Shown piece by piece: positions 50,875 through 59,321 of a stretch of 64,000 nucleotides of DNA. Below the pieces are notes generated by a model that saw only the letters and a list, made by a program, of their open reading frames with translations, was not told the DNA's origin and searched no databases. The DNA is taken from assembly GCA_943358175.1 (NCBI GenBank), contig CALRGV010000001.1:62001-126000 (forward strand), written 5' to 3'. Both the position numbers and the translations under genes were made by a program. The stretch is from Candidatus Peribacteria bacterium (lineage in GTDB: Bacteria > Patescibacteriota > Gracilibacteria > UBA1369 > LOWO2-01-FULL-3). Within the stretch, counting starts at the first letter, position 1, and each line of letters opens with the position of its first letter.

Positions 50875-53514
50875 CTATTTTTTCTTGCTTACCACTTCTT
50901 CTTCGATTGTTTCCTGCATATCATCCATGCTTTCCTGATCGGACTCTTCTTCAGGATTAATGCCGGCTAAAGCAGCGGCGGCCTGTAATTCTTTATTATC
51001 AATTATGGAGATTGAGGCAACTTTATCATTTGGGCGCATTCTCATCAGATATACTCCCTGAGTAGTACGACCCTGTGAAGGAATTTGTTTTGAATGGAGA
51101 CGAATTACTTGACCGGCTTTGGACATAATTACCAAATCGGCGTCGGTGTCTTTATCGAGCACTTTTGCGCCGACTATTTTACCTGTTTTAGCAGTTAGAT
51201 TGGCGGTTTTTACACCTGAGCCGCCACGAGCCTGGAAACGATATTCTTGAACCGTAGTCATTTTGCCAAGACCATTTTCCATGATTACAAGAAGTTCAGC
51301 GATATTTGGATCTTTTACCACATCCATTTCCACTACTTCATCGCCGCTCTTGAGTTTCATGCCGCGCACACCTATAGATGGACGTCCTAATGGGCGGGCA
51401 TCTTCTTCATTGAAACGTATACCTTTGCCTTCGTGACTGACCATGACTATTTCGTTGCCCGGAGAAGTTTCTTTGATCCATTCCAGTGAGTCTCCAGGGC
51501 GGAGCTTCATTGCAATGAGGCCACTCTTTCTTACATTCGTAAAATCTTCCACTGGAGTTTTCTTAATGGTACCTTTTTTTGTTGCCATAAAGAGATATTT
51601 GCCTTCGAATTTTTCACCACTGTTTAAAATTGCGGTGACCATTTCATCTTCTTGTAATTGTAGAAGGTTGACGATGGCTTGGCCTTTTGCTTGACGTGAA
51701 GTCTTTGGTATTTCATAGGTAGGTAGACGGAAAACACGACCTTGATTTGTGAAATATAATAATTCGTCGTGGTTGAAAGCAAATTTGATTAATTTGATTT
51801 CGTCTTCATCTTTTGTAGTACCTCCAACTATGCCCTTGCCACCGCGGTGTTGAGCACGGAAAGTATTTGCAGGAATGCGTTTGATGTAGTTTTCACGACT
51901 GAGCATAATAATAACCGCTTCATTTGGAATGGTATCTTTTTGAGAAATAGAATCTACGGCATGTGGAACGATTTGCGTCCGACGTTCATCGCCGTATTTT
52001 TCTTTAATTTCCGCAAGCTCATTTTGCATGATTTTTAGAACTTTTTTAATGTCGCCGAGAATGCTTTCAAAGTTTTTAATCTCAGCTAATTTTTCAGCTA
52101 ATTCATCTTCGATTTTTTGTCTTTCCAGTCCGGCAAGAGTTTGCAGTCTCATTTCGAGAATGGCTTTGCCTTGCAGTTCGCTGAGCTTGAATTTCTTCAT
52201 GAGTTCCACTAAAGCTTCTTCTTTTGTCTCGGAAGCGCGAATGGTTTTGATAACTGCATCAATATTGTCCATCGCAATTTTCAAACCTTCCAAAATATGC
52301 GCTCTGGCCAGAGCCATTTTTAGATCAAATTGTGTACGGCGAGTGATAACTTCTTTACGATGAGAAATGAAATGTTCGAGTACTTGTTTAAGGTCGAGTA
52401 GGTGAGGTTGAATTTCGTCTACCAGGGCAATCATGTTCATGTTGAAAGCGGACTGGAGCTGAGTCATTTTGAAAAGCTGATTCAGAATTTTCTTTGGATA
52501 ACTGTCTTTTTTGAGTTCGATTACGACGCGGATACCATCTTTGTTTGATGATTCATCTCTAATATCGGTGATACCCACGATTTTTTTCTCTTGAACCAAT
52601 TCCGCCATTTTTGTAATTAAATTGGATTTATTTACCTGGTAAGGAATTTCAGTAACAAGAATTTCAAATTTGCCATTTTTCTTTTCAATGATTTCAGTTT
52701 TTGAACGAAGCACCATACCTCCACGTCCGGTAGCGTAGGCTGTTTTTATATCGTTGACATCATAAAGAATACCCCCGGTAGGGAAGTCCGGTCCCTTGAT
52801 GAATTTCATTAATTCGTCAATTGTGGCTTCAGGATTATTGGAAAGGTGCATGACTCCATCGATAACTTCACTAAGATTGTGTGGTGGAATGGAAGTGGCC
52901 ATACCAACGGCAATACCGGTGGAACCGTTTAATAAAAGTTGTGGAAGTTTTGTAGGAAGAACTACCGGTTCTTTGTAACGGCCGTCGTAATTGTCGCGCC
53001 AGTTTACAGTTTCCTTGTCGATATCGTTCATCATTTCGTCCGTGATTTTTTCCATTTTTGCCTCGGTATAACGCATGGCGGCTGGAGAGTCTCCATCGAT
53101 AGAACCGAAGTTACCCTGGCCTCTGACCAATTGATATCTCATAGCGAAGTCCTGGGCCATTCTCACCATAGAGTCGTAAACGGCAGTATCACCATGCGGA
53201 TGGTACTTTGCGAGCACCTCACCCACTACAGCGGCGGATTTGCGGAAGGAGCCACTGGATCTCAGGCCAATTTCATTCATGGCGTGGAGAATACGGCGGT
53301 GAACAGGTTTGAGACCGTCGCGTACGTCCGGTAGAGCACGGGAAACTATTACGCTCATGGCGTATTCCAAGTAGGAAGTTTCCATTTCTTCAGTGATATG
53401 TCTATCAATTAATGAATCCGGTTTGACGAAAAGCTGTGGAGTTTCTTGCGATGAAGCTTCGTCTTTTTCATTTTCCTCTTGATCGTCCTGATTTTTTTTG
53501 TCTTTCTTAGCCAT
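50875..53514 (-). CDS. gyrA: DNA gyrase subunit A
   Basis: EMETSYLEYAMSVIVSRALPDVRDGLKPVHRRILHAM, YHPHGDTAVYDSMVRMAQDFAMRY, QGNFGSIDGDSPAAMRYTEAKM. Confidence 0.96.
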   Translation of the reverse strand: MAKKDKKNQDDQEENEKDEASSQETPQLFVKPDSLIDRHITEEMETSYLEYAMSVIVSRALPDVRDGLKPVHRRILHAMNEIGLRSSGSFRKSAAVVGEVLAKYHPHGDTAVYDSMVRMAQDFAMRYQLVRGQGNFGSIDGDSPAAMRYTEAKMEKITDEMMNDIDKETVNWRDNYDGRYKEPVVLPTKLPQLLLNGSTGIAVGMATSIPPHNLSEVIDGVMHLSNNPEATIDELMKFIKGPDFPTGGILYDVNDIKTAYATGRGGMVLRSKTEIIEKKNGKFEILVTEIPYQVNKSNLITKMAELVQEKKIVGITDIRDESSNKDGIRVVIELKKDSYPKKILNQLFKMTQLQSAFNMNMIALVDEIQPHLLDLKQVLEHFISHRKEVITRRTQFDLKMALARAHILEGLKIAMDNIDAVIKTIRASETKEEALVELMKKFKLSELQGKAILEMRLQTLAGLERQKIEDELAEKLAEIKNFESILGDIKKVLKIMQNELAEIKEKYGDERRTQIVPHAVDSISQKDTIPNEAVIIMLSRENYIKRIPANTFRAQHRGGKGIVGGTTKDEDEIKLIKFAFNHDELLYFTNQGRVFRLPTYEIPKTSRQAKGQAIVNLLQLQEDEMVTAILNSGEKFEGKYLFMATKKGTIKKTPVEDFTNVRKSGLIAMKLRPGDSLEWIKETSPGNEIVMVSHEGKGIRFNEEDARPLGRPSIGVRGMKLKSGDEVVEMDVVKDPNIAELLVIMENGLGKMTTVQEYRFQARGGSGVKTANLTAKTGKIVGAKVLDKDTDADLVIMSKAGQVIRLHSKQIPSQGRTTQGVYLMRMRPNDKVASISIIDNKELQAAAALAGINPEEESDQESMDDMQETIEEEVVSKKK

Positions 53515-53656
53515 AGCTGTTGGTTACGGATAGAGTTTTACTGGAGGATTCTAGCACAAATTATTGTATTTGAAAAATTAAAAATTTTTGAGTGATTTTT
53601 CGGTATTGTTTATGAGGTTTTCCGGCTTAATTGACAGGAAAATCAGGTTTTTACCC

Positions 53657-53684
53657 TTGACTTCCGACTCCGGCCGAGTATGAT
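53657..53684 (+). promoter_or_regulatory. Promoter TTGACT-16-TATGAT ahead of the structured non-coding region
   Basis: TTGACTTCCGACTCCGGCCGAGTATGAT read directly. Confidence 0.65.
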
Positions 53685-53690
53685 GGTGGA

Positions 53691-54668
53691 CAATTGTTTT
53701 TACGATGAGAGAAACTTTAGGCATAGAGTTCTTTACGAAATGAGTTCGTGAAAGATTTCCTACCTGAGGTTTGACTCGGGTCTGCAATGCGGTAGTAGAT
53801 TTCGCTATCAATATGATGAGTGACTTCTCCCAAATTCATGCAGGTTTTGACAACAAGGTAAGAAATAAACGAAGTCGGACGTGAGTTTTTTTGTGCGCTT
53901 GGTAGTGCGGTGCGTGGCGCAAAAAGATTGATGTCCGGCTTCGTAAGAATGTTCCGGTGTGGTGTTGACTGTCCTCAAGGTGAGGATGGTAGTGGGAAGT
54001 GTTCCCTAGCTTAAGTGTTGGGGATTTACTGTGAAGTGGGGTGTGCGATGCTGACTGGTGCTTTGGGCCTTTACTTGGTCGTGTTTTTGTTGATCGGCTG
54101 GTTGATTGTGCGTTTGTACAATCGGAAACATCCTGGTGCTGATCTTTCTCAAGGCGCGGTGCAGCCCAAGGAGCATCTGCGTAGTGATCTGGCCATGGGT
54201 CCTATCACGGAGCGCAATGGTCACAAGGTGGTGCTTTTTCGCCCGGATGGTGGCGAGGCTGACCCCACCTGGGTTCAGTCGCATCAGGCTGATCGCAAGG
54301 GTTCTGGGAGCTGGTTCTGAGAAACGCCCTCTGCTGACCGAGGTTGCTCGACAGAAGGTGACTGAGGTCATGCAGGTGCGTGATTGATGGAGGGGGCGGT
54401 TGTTGCGTTGGCGGAAAAGCTGACGTGGCGACTGCCCCCTCCTGAGACCTTTTCCGGTCTCTATCTCTATTCCTTCTGCATTTTGCAGATTTCTCATTGT
54501 AGACCTATTTCGGTCACACTTCCTCACTTTTGTACTTCAGTACAAGCTTTTATCATCAACTCTACTCGGACAATTCTTCTTTCTTACCTTGTTGTCTTTT
54601 TTCTGTTTCATATTTCTGTTGACGTATTTTAATTTAGGCTTGTTGTTCACCGCATGCGGGGGTTTTTG
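53691..54668 (+). ncRNA. Candidate large structured non-coding RNA (boundaries approximate)
   Basis: 17-bp inverted repeat GACAACAAGGTAAGAAA(53849-53865)/TTTCTTACCTTGTTGTC(54580-54596); stems 53712-53721/53763-53772, 53870-53880/53933-53943, 54389-54408/54423-54442 whose G-U pairs are valid on + only; no convincing single CDS. Confidence 0.55.
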
Positions 54669-54692
54669 ATCTGTAGATTTTGACAAAGGTGT
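54640..54692 (+). repeat. Dispersed repeat R2, copy 2
   Basis: TTGTTGTTCACCGCATGCGGGGGTTTTTGATCTGTAGATTTTGACAAAGGTGT, compare 45173-45223. Confidence 0.85.
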
Positions 54693-54725
54693 TTTTGGCT
54701 CTTTGGGAATGGGGTAGTGCCTATC

Positions 54726-54754
54726 TTGTCATTCAAGGCGTTTTTTGGTATAAT
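54726..54754 (+). promoter_or_regulatory. Promoter TTGTCA-17-TATAAT ahead of the VirB4-like gene
   Basis: TTGTCA 54726-54731, TATAAT 54749-54754. Confidence 0.65.
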
Positions 54755-54796
54755 GTTGTGATGGTTTCAGATGGGAAATAAAAATTGAAAATAAAA

Positions 54797-57280
54797 ATGG
54801 ATCAAAATCAAACAGCGACAACAGATACGGCAACTGGAACAGCGACTCAGCCGGTTCTGACAGAACAAGTTGTTACGGCAGTTCAACCGGTGGCAGATGT
54901 CGCGACAGCTGTGGCGGAACAACCGGTTGTGCCAGTGGTTCCGGAATCCGGTAAAGAGGTTTTTAGTATGGATTCCACTCCGAAAACTGATACGCCTGTT
55001 TGGCTTCAGGAAGCCGGTAGTGCGGCTGAGGATAAAATTGTTGATGCAGGTTCATCTATGGATAATGTTGTTGGTCCTTTGAGTCATTTTCGTCAGGAAA
55101 AGCCAACTGAAACAGAATTGGGAGTGAATCCCGGTTCTTTGATTGAAATTACTCCTTCTTTTGAAGTGGTTGAAAGAGTAGATAAGGAGGCTGCGTCTAA
55201 AATGACTAATGCCGGATATGATCCTAATACGGGGAAAAAGATTGAGGAAAAGGATACCGTGGAGGCGACTCCGAAAGCTGATGCTTCTTCTATCGCGGCT
55301 CAAGCGGCTGCGGCCCCAACTCCAGAAGCGGTAAAAGCTGCTAACGCTGCTGAAGAAGTAAAACTTACCGCTCAAGAACAGGCAAAAGCTCAGGAGACAG
55401 TGGCTCAGAAGAAATCTATTTTAGGTAATTTGACTTCGCTTTTTTCATTCAGCACAAAAGCTCACAAAGACGCGGTGGAAAAAATTGATACAAATTCCAA
55501 GGACAAAATTTCTCAAGAAGAGAAAAATAAATATATCGAAGCTGAAAAAATTTACCAGGAAGGTTTGGCTTCAATTAAAGATTTGATTGCGCCGGCTTCA
55601 ATGGAAATTCTCTACGATAAAATTCATATGGATGGCCAATTTGTTCAGTCTTTCTATGTGTTTGCTTATCCTCGTTATTTGGATGTGAATTGGTTAGCGC
55701 CAATTATCAATTTTGATGTGACGATGGATATTTCACAATTTATTTATCCTATCAGTTCCGGTGATATTATGAAAATTTTGCGTAAAAAAGTAGCGCAAAT
55801 GGAATCCAGTATTCGTATCGATGCCGAAAAAGGTATGGTGCGTGATCCGGCTATCGAAACAGCGCTGGAGGATGCGGAACAATTGCGTACGGAAATTCAA
55901 CGCGGTCAGGAAAAGTTCTTCCAGTATGCGATGTATTTTACACTTTATTCCAATAGCGAAAAAAAATTGGAAAAAGTTACCAAGCAATTGGAAAGTCTCC
56001 TTGCCGGTAAGCTTGTGATGGTAAAGAGAGCGCAGATTCAAGCGGAGCATGGATTCAATTCTTCGATTCCACTTTGTCTGGATGAACTTTATACAATTCG
56101 TAATATGAATACTGGACCGCTTTCCAGTACTTTCCCGTTCACTTCGTCTGATCTTACATCTGATAAGGGAATTTTGTACGGAATTAATCGCCATAATGAT
56201 AGTTTGATTATCTTTGACCGTTTTGCTTTGGAAAATGCCAATAGTGTGGTGTTTGCGAAGTCCGGTGCCGGTAAATCTTACGCTGTGAAATTGGAAATTT
56301 TGCGTATGATGATGATGGGCACGGACGTGATCATAATCGATCCGGAAAATGAGTATCAGGCTCTTGCCAATACTGTTGGTGGGACTTATTTAAAATTAAG
56401 TTTGAATAGTGAACGTCGTATTAATCCTTTTGATTTGCCTAAGCCTATCGCCGGCGAAGACGTGCAGCCGGGAGATCTTTTGCGATCAAATGTGATTAGT
56501 TTGCATGGGTTGCTGAAATTGATGCTTGGGGATTTAAATCCGGCGGAAGAAAGTATTTTGGATAAGGCTTTGATTGATGTGTATGCACTAAAAGGTATCA
56601 CTATGGACGTGGTAGATCCATCTGCTTATCAGCCGCCGACGATGGAGGATTTATCTCAAATTTTAAATTCTTTGGAGGGTGCGCAGGGACTCGTGCAGAG
56701 GTTGTCTAAATTTACGACAGGTTCTTATTCCGGAATCTTTAATAAACCTACTAATCTTGATCTTACCAGTGGAATGATGGTGTTTTGTATTCGTGATTTG
56801 GAAGATGCTTTGCGTCCAATCGCGATGTATATTATTTTGAATTACATCTGGAATAGAGTGCGTAGCGAGATGAAAAAAAGGGTGCTTGTGATTGATGAGG
56901 CCTGGTCAATGATGCAGCATGAAGATAGCGCCAAATTCCTTTTTGGTCTCGTGAAAAGAGCACGTAAATATTATCTTGGCGTGACTACCATTACTCAGGA
57001 TGTGGAGGATTTCGTGAAGAGTGATCATGGGAAAGCGATTATTACGAACTCTTCGATGCAGCTGTTATTAAAGCAAGCTCCTTCAGCTGTAGATATGCTG
57101 GCTAAAATTTTCAATCTTACAGAGGGAGAGAGATATGTACTGTTAAATAGTGGTGTAGGTCAGGGGTTATTCTTTGCCGGTTTAAAGCACGTTGCGGTAC
57201 AGATCATTGCCTCATTTACGGAGGATAAGATTGTGACCACTAATCCGGAGGAACTTTTGAAACAGAAGGAGAGCGTTTAA
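54797..57280 (+). CDS. VirB4/TraC-like type IV secretion/conjugation ATPase family protein with long low-complexity N-terminus
   Basis: SVVFAKSGAGKSYAVKLEILRMMMMGTDVIIIDPENEYQALA (Walker A), KKRVLVIDEAWSMMQHEDSAKFLFGLVKRARKYYLGVTTITQDVEDF. Confidence 0.88.
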   Translation: MDQNQTATTDTATGTATQPVLTEQVVTAVQPVADVATAVAEQPVVPVVPESGKEVFSMDSTPKTDTPVWLQEAGSAAEDKIVDAGSSMDNVVGPLSHFRQEKPTETELGVNPGSLIEITPSFEVVERVDKEAASKMTNAGYDPNTGKKIEEKDTVEATPKADASSIAAQAAAAPTPEAVKAANAAEEVKLTAQEQAKAQETVAQKKSILGNLTSLFSFSTKAHKDAVEKIDTNSKDKISQEEKNKYIEAEKIYQEGLASIKDLIAPASMEILYDKIHMDGQFVQSFYVFAYPRYLDVNWLAPIINFDVTMDISQFIYPISSGDIMKILRKKVAQMESSIRIDAEKGMVRDPAIETALEDAEQLRTEIQRGQEKFFQYAMYFTLYSNSEKKLEKVTKQLESLLAGKLVMVKRAQIQAEHGFNSSIPLCLDELYTIRNMNTGPLSSTFPFTSSDLTSDKGILYGINRHNDSLIIFDRFALENANSVVFAKSGAGKSYAVKLEILRMMMMGTDVIIIDPENEYQALANTVGGTYLKLSLNSERRINPFDLPKPIAGEDVQPGDLLRSNVISLHGLLKLMLGDLNPAEESILDKALIDVYALKGITMDVVDPSAYQPPTMEDLSQILNSLEGAQGLVQRLSKFTTGSYSGIFNKPTNLDLTSGMMVFCIRDLEDALRPIAMYIILNYIWNRVRSEMKKRVLVIDEAWSMMQHEDSAKFLFGLVKRARKYYLGVTTITQDVEDFVKSDHGKAIITNSSMQLLLKQAPSAVDMLAKIFNLTEGERYVLLNSGVGQGLFFAGLKHVAVQIIASFTEDKIVTTNPEELLKQKESV

Positions 57281-57390
57281 ATGCTGCCATCTACTTCGTT
57301 GGAAGGCAAATTTTGATCCTCATTTACCGCCGGTAAACTCCGGTCAAAATTTGCCTTCCGCCTCGTATCTGACAGCATTTAAACACTCTC
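57269..57390 (+). repeat. Copy 3 of four-copy structured element
   Basis: Outer arms GAGAGCGTTTAAATGCTGCCA/TGACAGCATTTAAACACTCTC; middle stem GGAAGGCAAATTTTGA(57301-57316)/TCAAAATTTGCCTTCC(57344-57359); apical TTTACC/GGTAAA; loops TCTACTTCGTT and GCCTCGTATC. Confidence 0.92.
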
Positions 57391-57408
57391 CGTAGAGTGC
57401 TAGAGCGC

Positions 57409-59133
57409 TTAGAACTGAGCCAGGGCGCTATTTAGTTGAGTGTCCACTTTTGGATCTGTTCCTTTTTCTATGATGATATCTGGACTAATTCCTTCGCCGT
57501 TAAGACTGGCGCCATTTGGCGTGAGCCAATTGGAAATGGTGTACTTGAGGAGGGAACCGTCTTTGTAGGTGCGAAGTTCTTGAGCGACGCCTTTACCAAA
57601 AGTTTTTTTACCAACCAGGGTGGCGATACCGAAATCCTTCAGGGCGCCGGCGACAATTTCGGCAGCGGAGGCGGAGCCTTCATTGATTAATACTACTAAT
57701 TTATAGCCTTTTAATAAGCCGTTTCCATTGGTTTTTGTTTCTTCAGTCTTTTTATCCACGAATTCCATTTTTACGGCTGTTTTTATTTGGTCCGTGAAGA
57801 GGCTGATGATGTTTATGGCTGTGTCTACGTAGCCGCCGGGATTGTTCCTCAAATCGAGAATAATACCGTCCGGTTTGTTTTTAATTAACTCTTTTGCCGC
57901 CGTGCTGAACTCTTCATCCGACCCATCGCCAAAATCTGTAAGTAAAATATAGCCTATGTTTTTGCCACTAGTTGTTTTTAAATTTTCCGTGCTTACTCTT
58001 TCAATGGTTATTGAACCTCGGGTTATGGTGAATTCCATTTCTTTTTCCGCACGCATGATTGTTAATTTTACTGATGATTTGGAAGGACCTTTGATTTTTG
58101 CAGACACTTCTTCCAGGCTCAATCCTTCAGTGATTTGATCATCTACTTTGCTGATAATATCTTGTCCTTGGATGCCTGCTTTTTCCGCAGGAGAATCGTG
58201 GAAAGGAGTTATTACCGTGACTTTTTTCTCTATTAATTCTATTACTATGCCTATGCCTTCGTATTTATTGGAAAGTTTGGTGAGAGTGGTGCTTGTTGAG
58301 GAAGGAGTATCAAAAACGGTGTATTTGTCTTTGGCTTCGGAAACCATTCCTTTGATCGCGGCTTGGATTAATTTGTCATCGTCCAGTTTATCTTTGTAGA
58401 GAAATTTTGTTTTCAGGGTGGACCAAACGTCTACCAAAGTTGAAAAATTTTTGTTATTAGTGAGGTCGTTTGACGAAGTCTTGGAATTTTTATTTGTGAT
58501 TGTAATTGTGACTGCTGAGTCTATGTTTTGCTTTATTTTATAGAGATAATCAACAGCTTCACCTTTGGTGATTTTTTTGTTTTTCAGAAATTTAGTTGGC
58601 GAGGCGCTCTCTATTATATTTAATTTTGCCGCTTTGTTTGCCAGGGGAGCAATGGCTGAATCTAATGAAATATCCGTGAATGGAAAATCTTCTTTGACGA
58701 AAAAATAATTTGTACCAATACCCAAGCTATTAAACATAGCGGTGAGGGCGGCGAGTTTTGTGACTTTGGTGTTGATTCCAAAAACACTTTTTCCGGATGG
58801 GGTTTTGATAAGTTTGTTGTCGAGAATTGTCTGAATGTATGGAGCGTAAGGTGAGTCGTTGGAGATGTCGGTGTATGGCAAATCGATGTTTTCCGATGGG
58901 GTTCCCATTCCTTCGGTGATGATCAATTTGTATAATTCTCCTTTTGTCAGTAGGTCGTCCGGGTGAAATTTATTGTCGATTTCTACAGGTAGGCGACCGA
59001 GTTCATAAAGAGTTTTTATGGAATTGTAATACTTATTTGTTTCCGGAACGTCTGAGTAAAAAGCAAAGGAGCTTGTGGTTTGAAGGAGAACCAAAGTCAG
59101 GCCGACTAAAAGATTTATGAGAAATTTTTTCAT
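57409..59133 (-). CDS. S41 C-terminal processing protease with N-terminal SLH-like repeats and PDZ domain
   Basis: SLH-like FYSDVPETNKYYNSIKTLYELG..., YTDISNDSPYAPYIQTILDNKLI..., FTDISLDSAIAPLANKAAKLNII; PDZ GIVIELIEKKVTVITPFHDSPAEKAGIQGQDII; S41 LDLRNNPGGYV, NEGSASAAEIVAGAL, GKKTFGKGVAQE. Confidence 0.9.
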   Translation of the reverse strand: MKKFLINLLVGLTLVLLQTTSSFAFYSDVPETNKYYNSIKTLYELGRLPVEIDNKFHPDDLLTKGELYKLIITEGMGTPSENIDLPYTDISNDSPYAPYIQTILDNKLIKTPSGKSVFGINTKVTKLAALTAMFNSLGIGTNYFFVKEDFPFTDISLDSAIAPLANKAAKLNIIESASPTKFLKNKKITKGEAVDYLYKIKQNIDSAVTITITNKNSKTSSNDLTNNKNFSTLVDVWSTLKTKFLYKDKLDDDKLIQAAIKGMVSEAKDKYTVFDTPSSTSTTLTKLSNKYEGIGIVIELIEKKVTVITPFHDSPAEKAGIQGQDIISKVDDQITEGLSLEEVSAKIKGPSKSSVKLTIMRAEKEMEFTITRGSITIERVSTENLKTTSGKNIGYILLTDFGDGSDEEFSTAAKELIKNKPDGIILDLRNNPGGYVDTAINIISLFTDQIKTAVKMEFVDKKTEETKTNGNGLLKGYKLVVLINEGSASAAEIVAGALKDFGIATLVGKKTFGKGVAQELRTYKDGSLLKYTISNWLTPNGASLNGEGISPDIIIEKGTDPKVDTQLNSALAQF

Positions 59134-59196
59134 ATGAAGAGTTATTTTTAAACTCGCTCATACTAGCCTTTATTGGGAAATTTGTTAACTCAATTT

Positions 59197-59321
59197 AAGA
59201 GAGTGTTGACTTAATGCCATCTACTTCGTTGTCGGAAAATTTTGGTCCTCATTTACTTGTAGTAAACTCCGGTCAAAATTTTCCTTACGCCTCGTAGCTG
59301 GCATCAATTCAACACTCTCTT
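59197..59321 (+). repeat. Copy 4 of four-copy structured element
   Basis: Outer arms AGAGAGTGTTGACTTAATGCCA/TGGCATCAATTCAACACTCTCT (2 mismatches); middle arms GTCGGAAAATTTTGG/TCAAAATTTTCCTTAC (1x2 internal loop); apical TTTACT/AGTAAA; loops TCTACTTCGTT and GCCTCGTAGC. Confidence 0.9.

Noticed and set aside
53578-53811. Minus ORF 77 aa between gyrA and the structured region
   Set aside because: Overlaps the promoter and first stems of the candidate RNA; sequence not protein-like.
54006-54527. Minus ORF 173 aa
   Set aside because: Arg/Thr/Gln-rich shadow frame of a G/C-rich region with no recognisable motif; likely spurious.
53691-54668. RNase P RNA or tmRNA as explanation for the structured region
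   Set aside because: I could not find RNase P GAGGAAAGUCC-like or tmRNA tRNA-like/CCA-end signatures on either strand. By-eye only; a cmscan run would be decisive.
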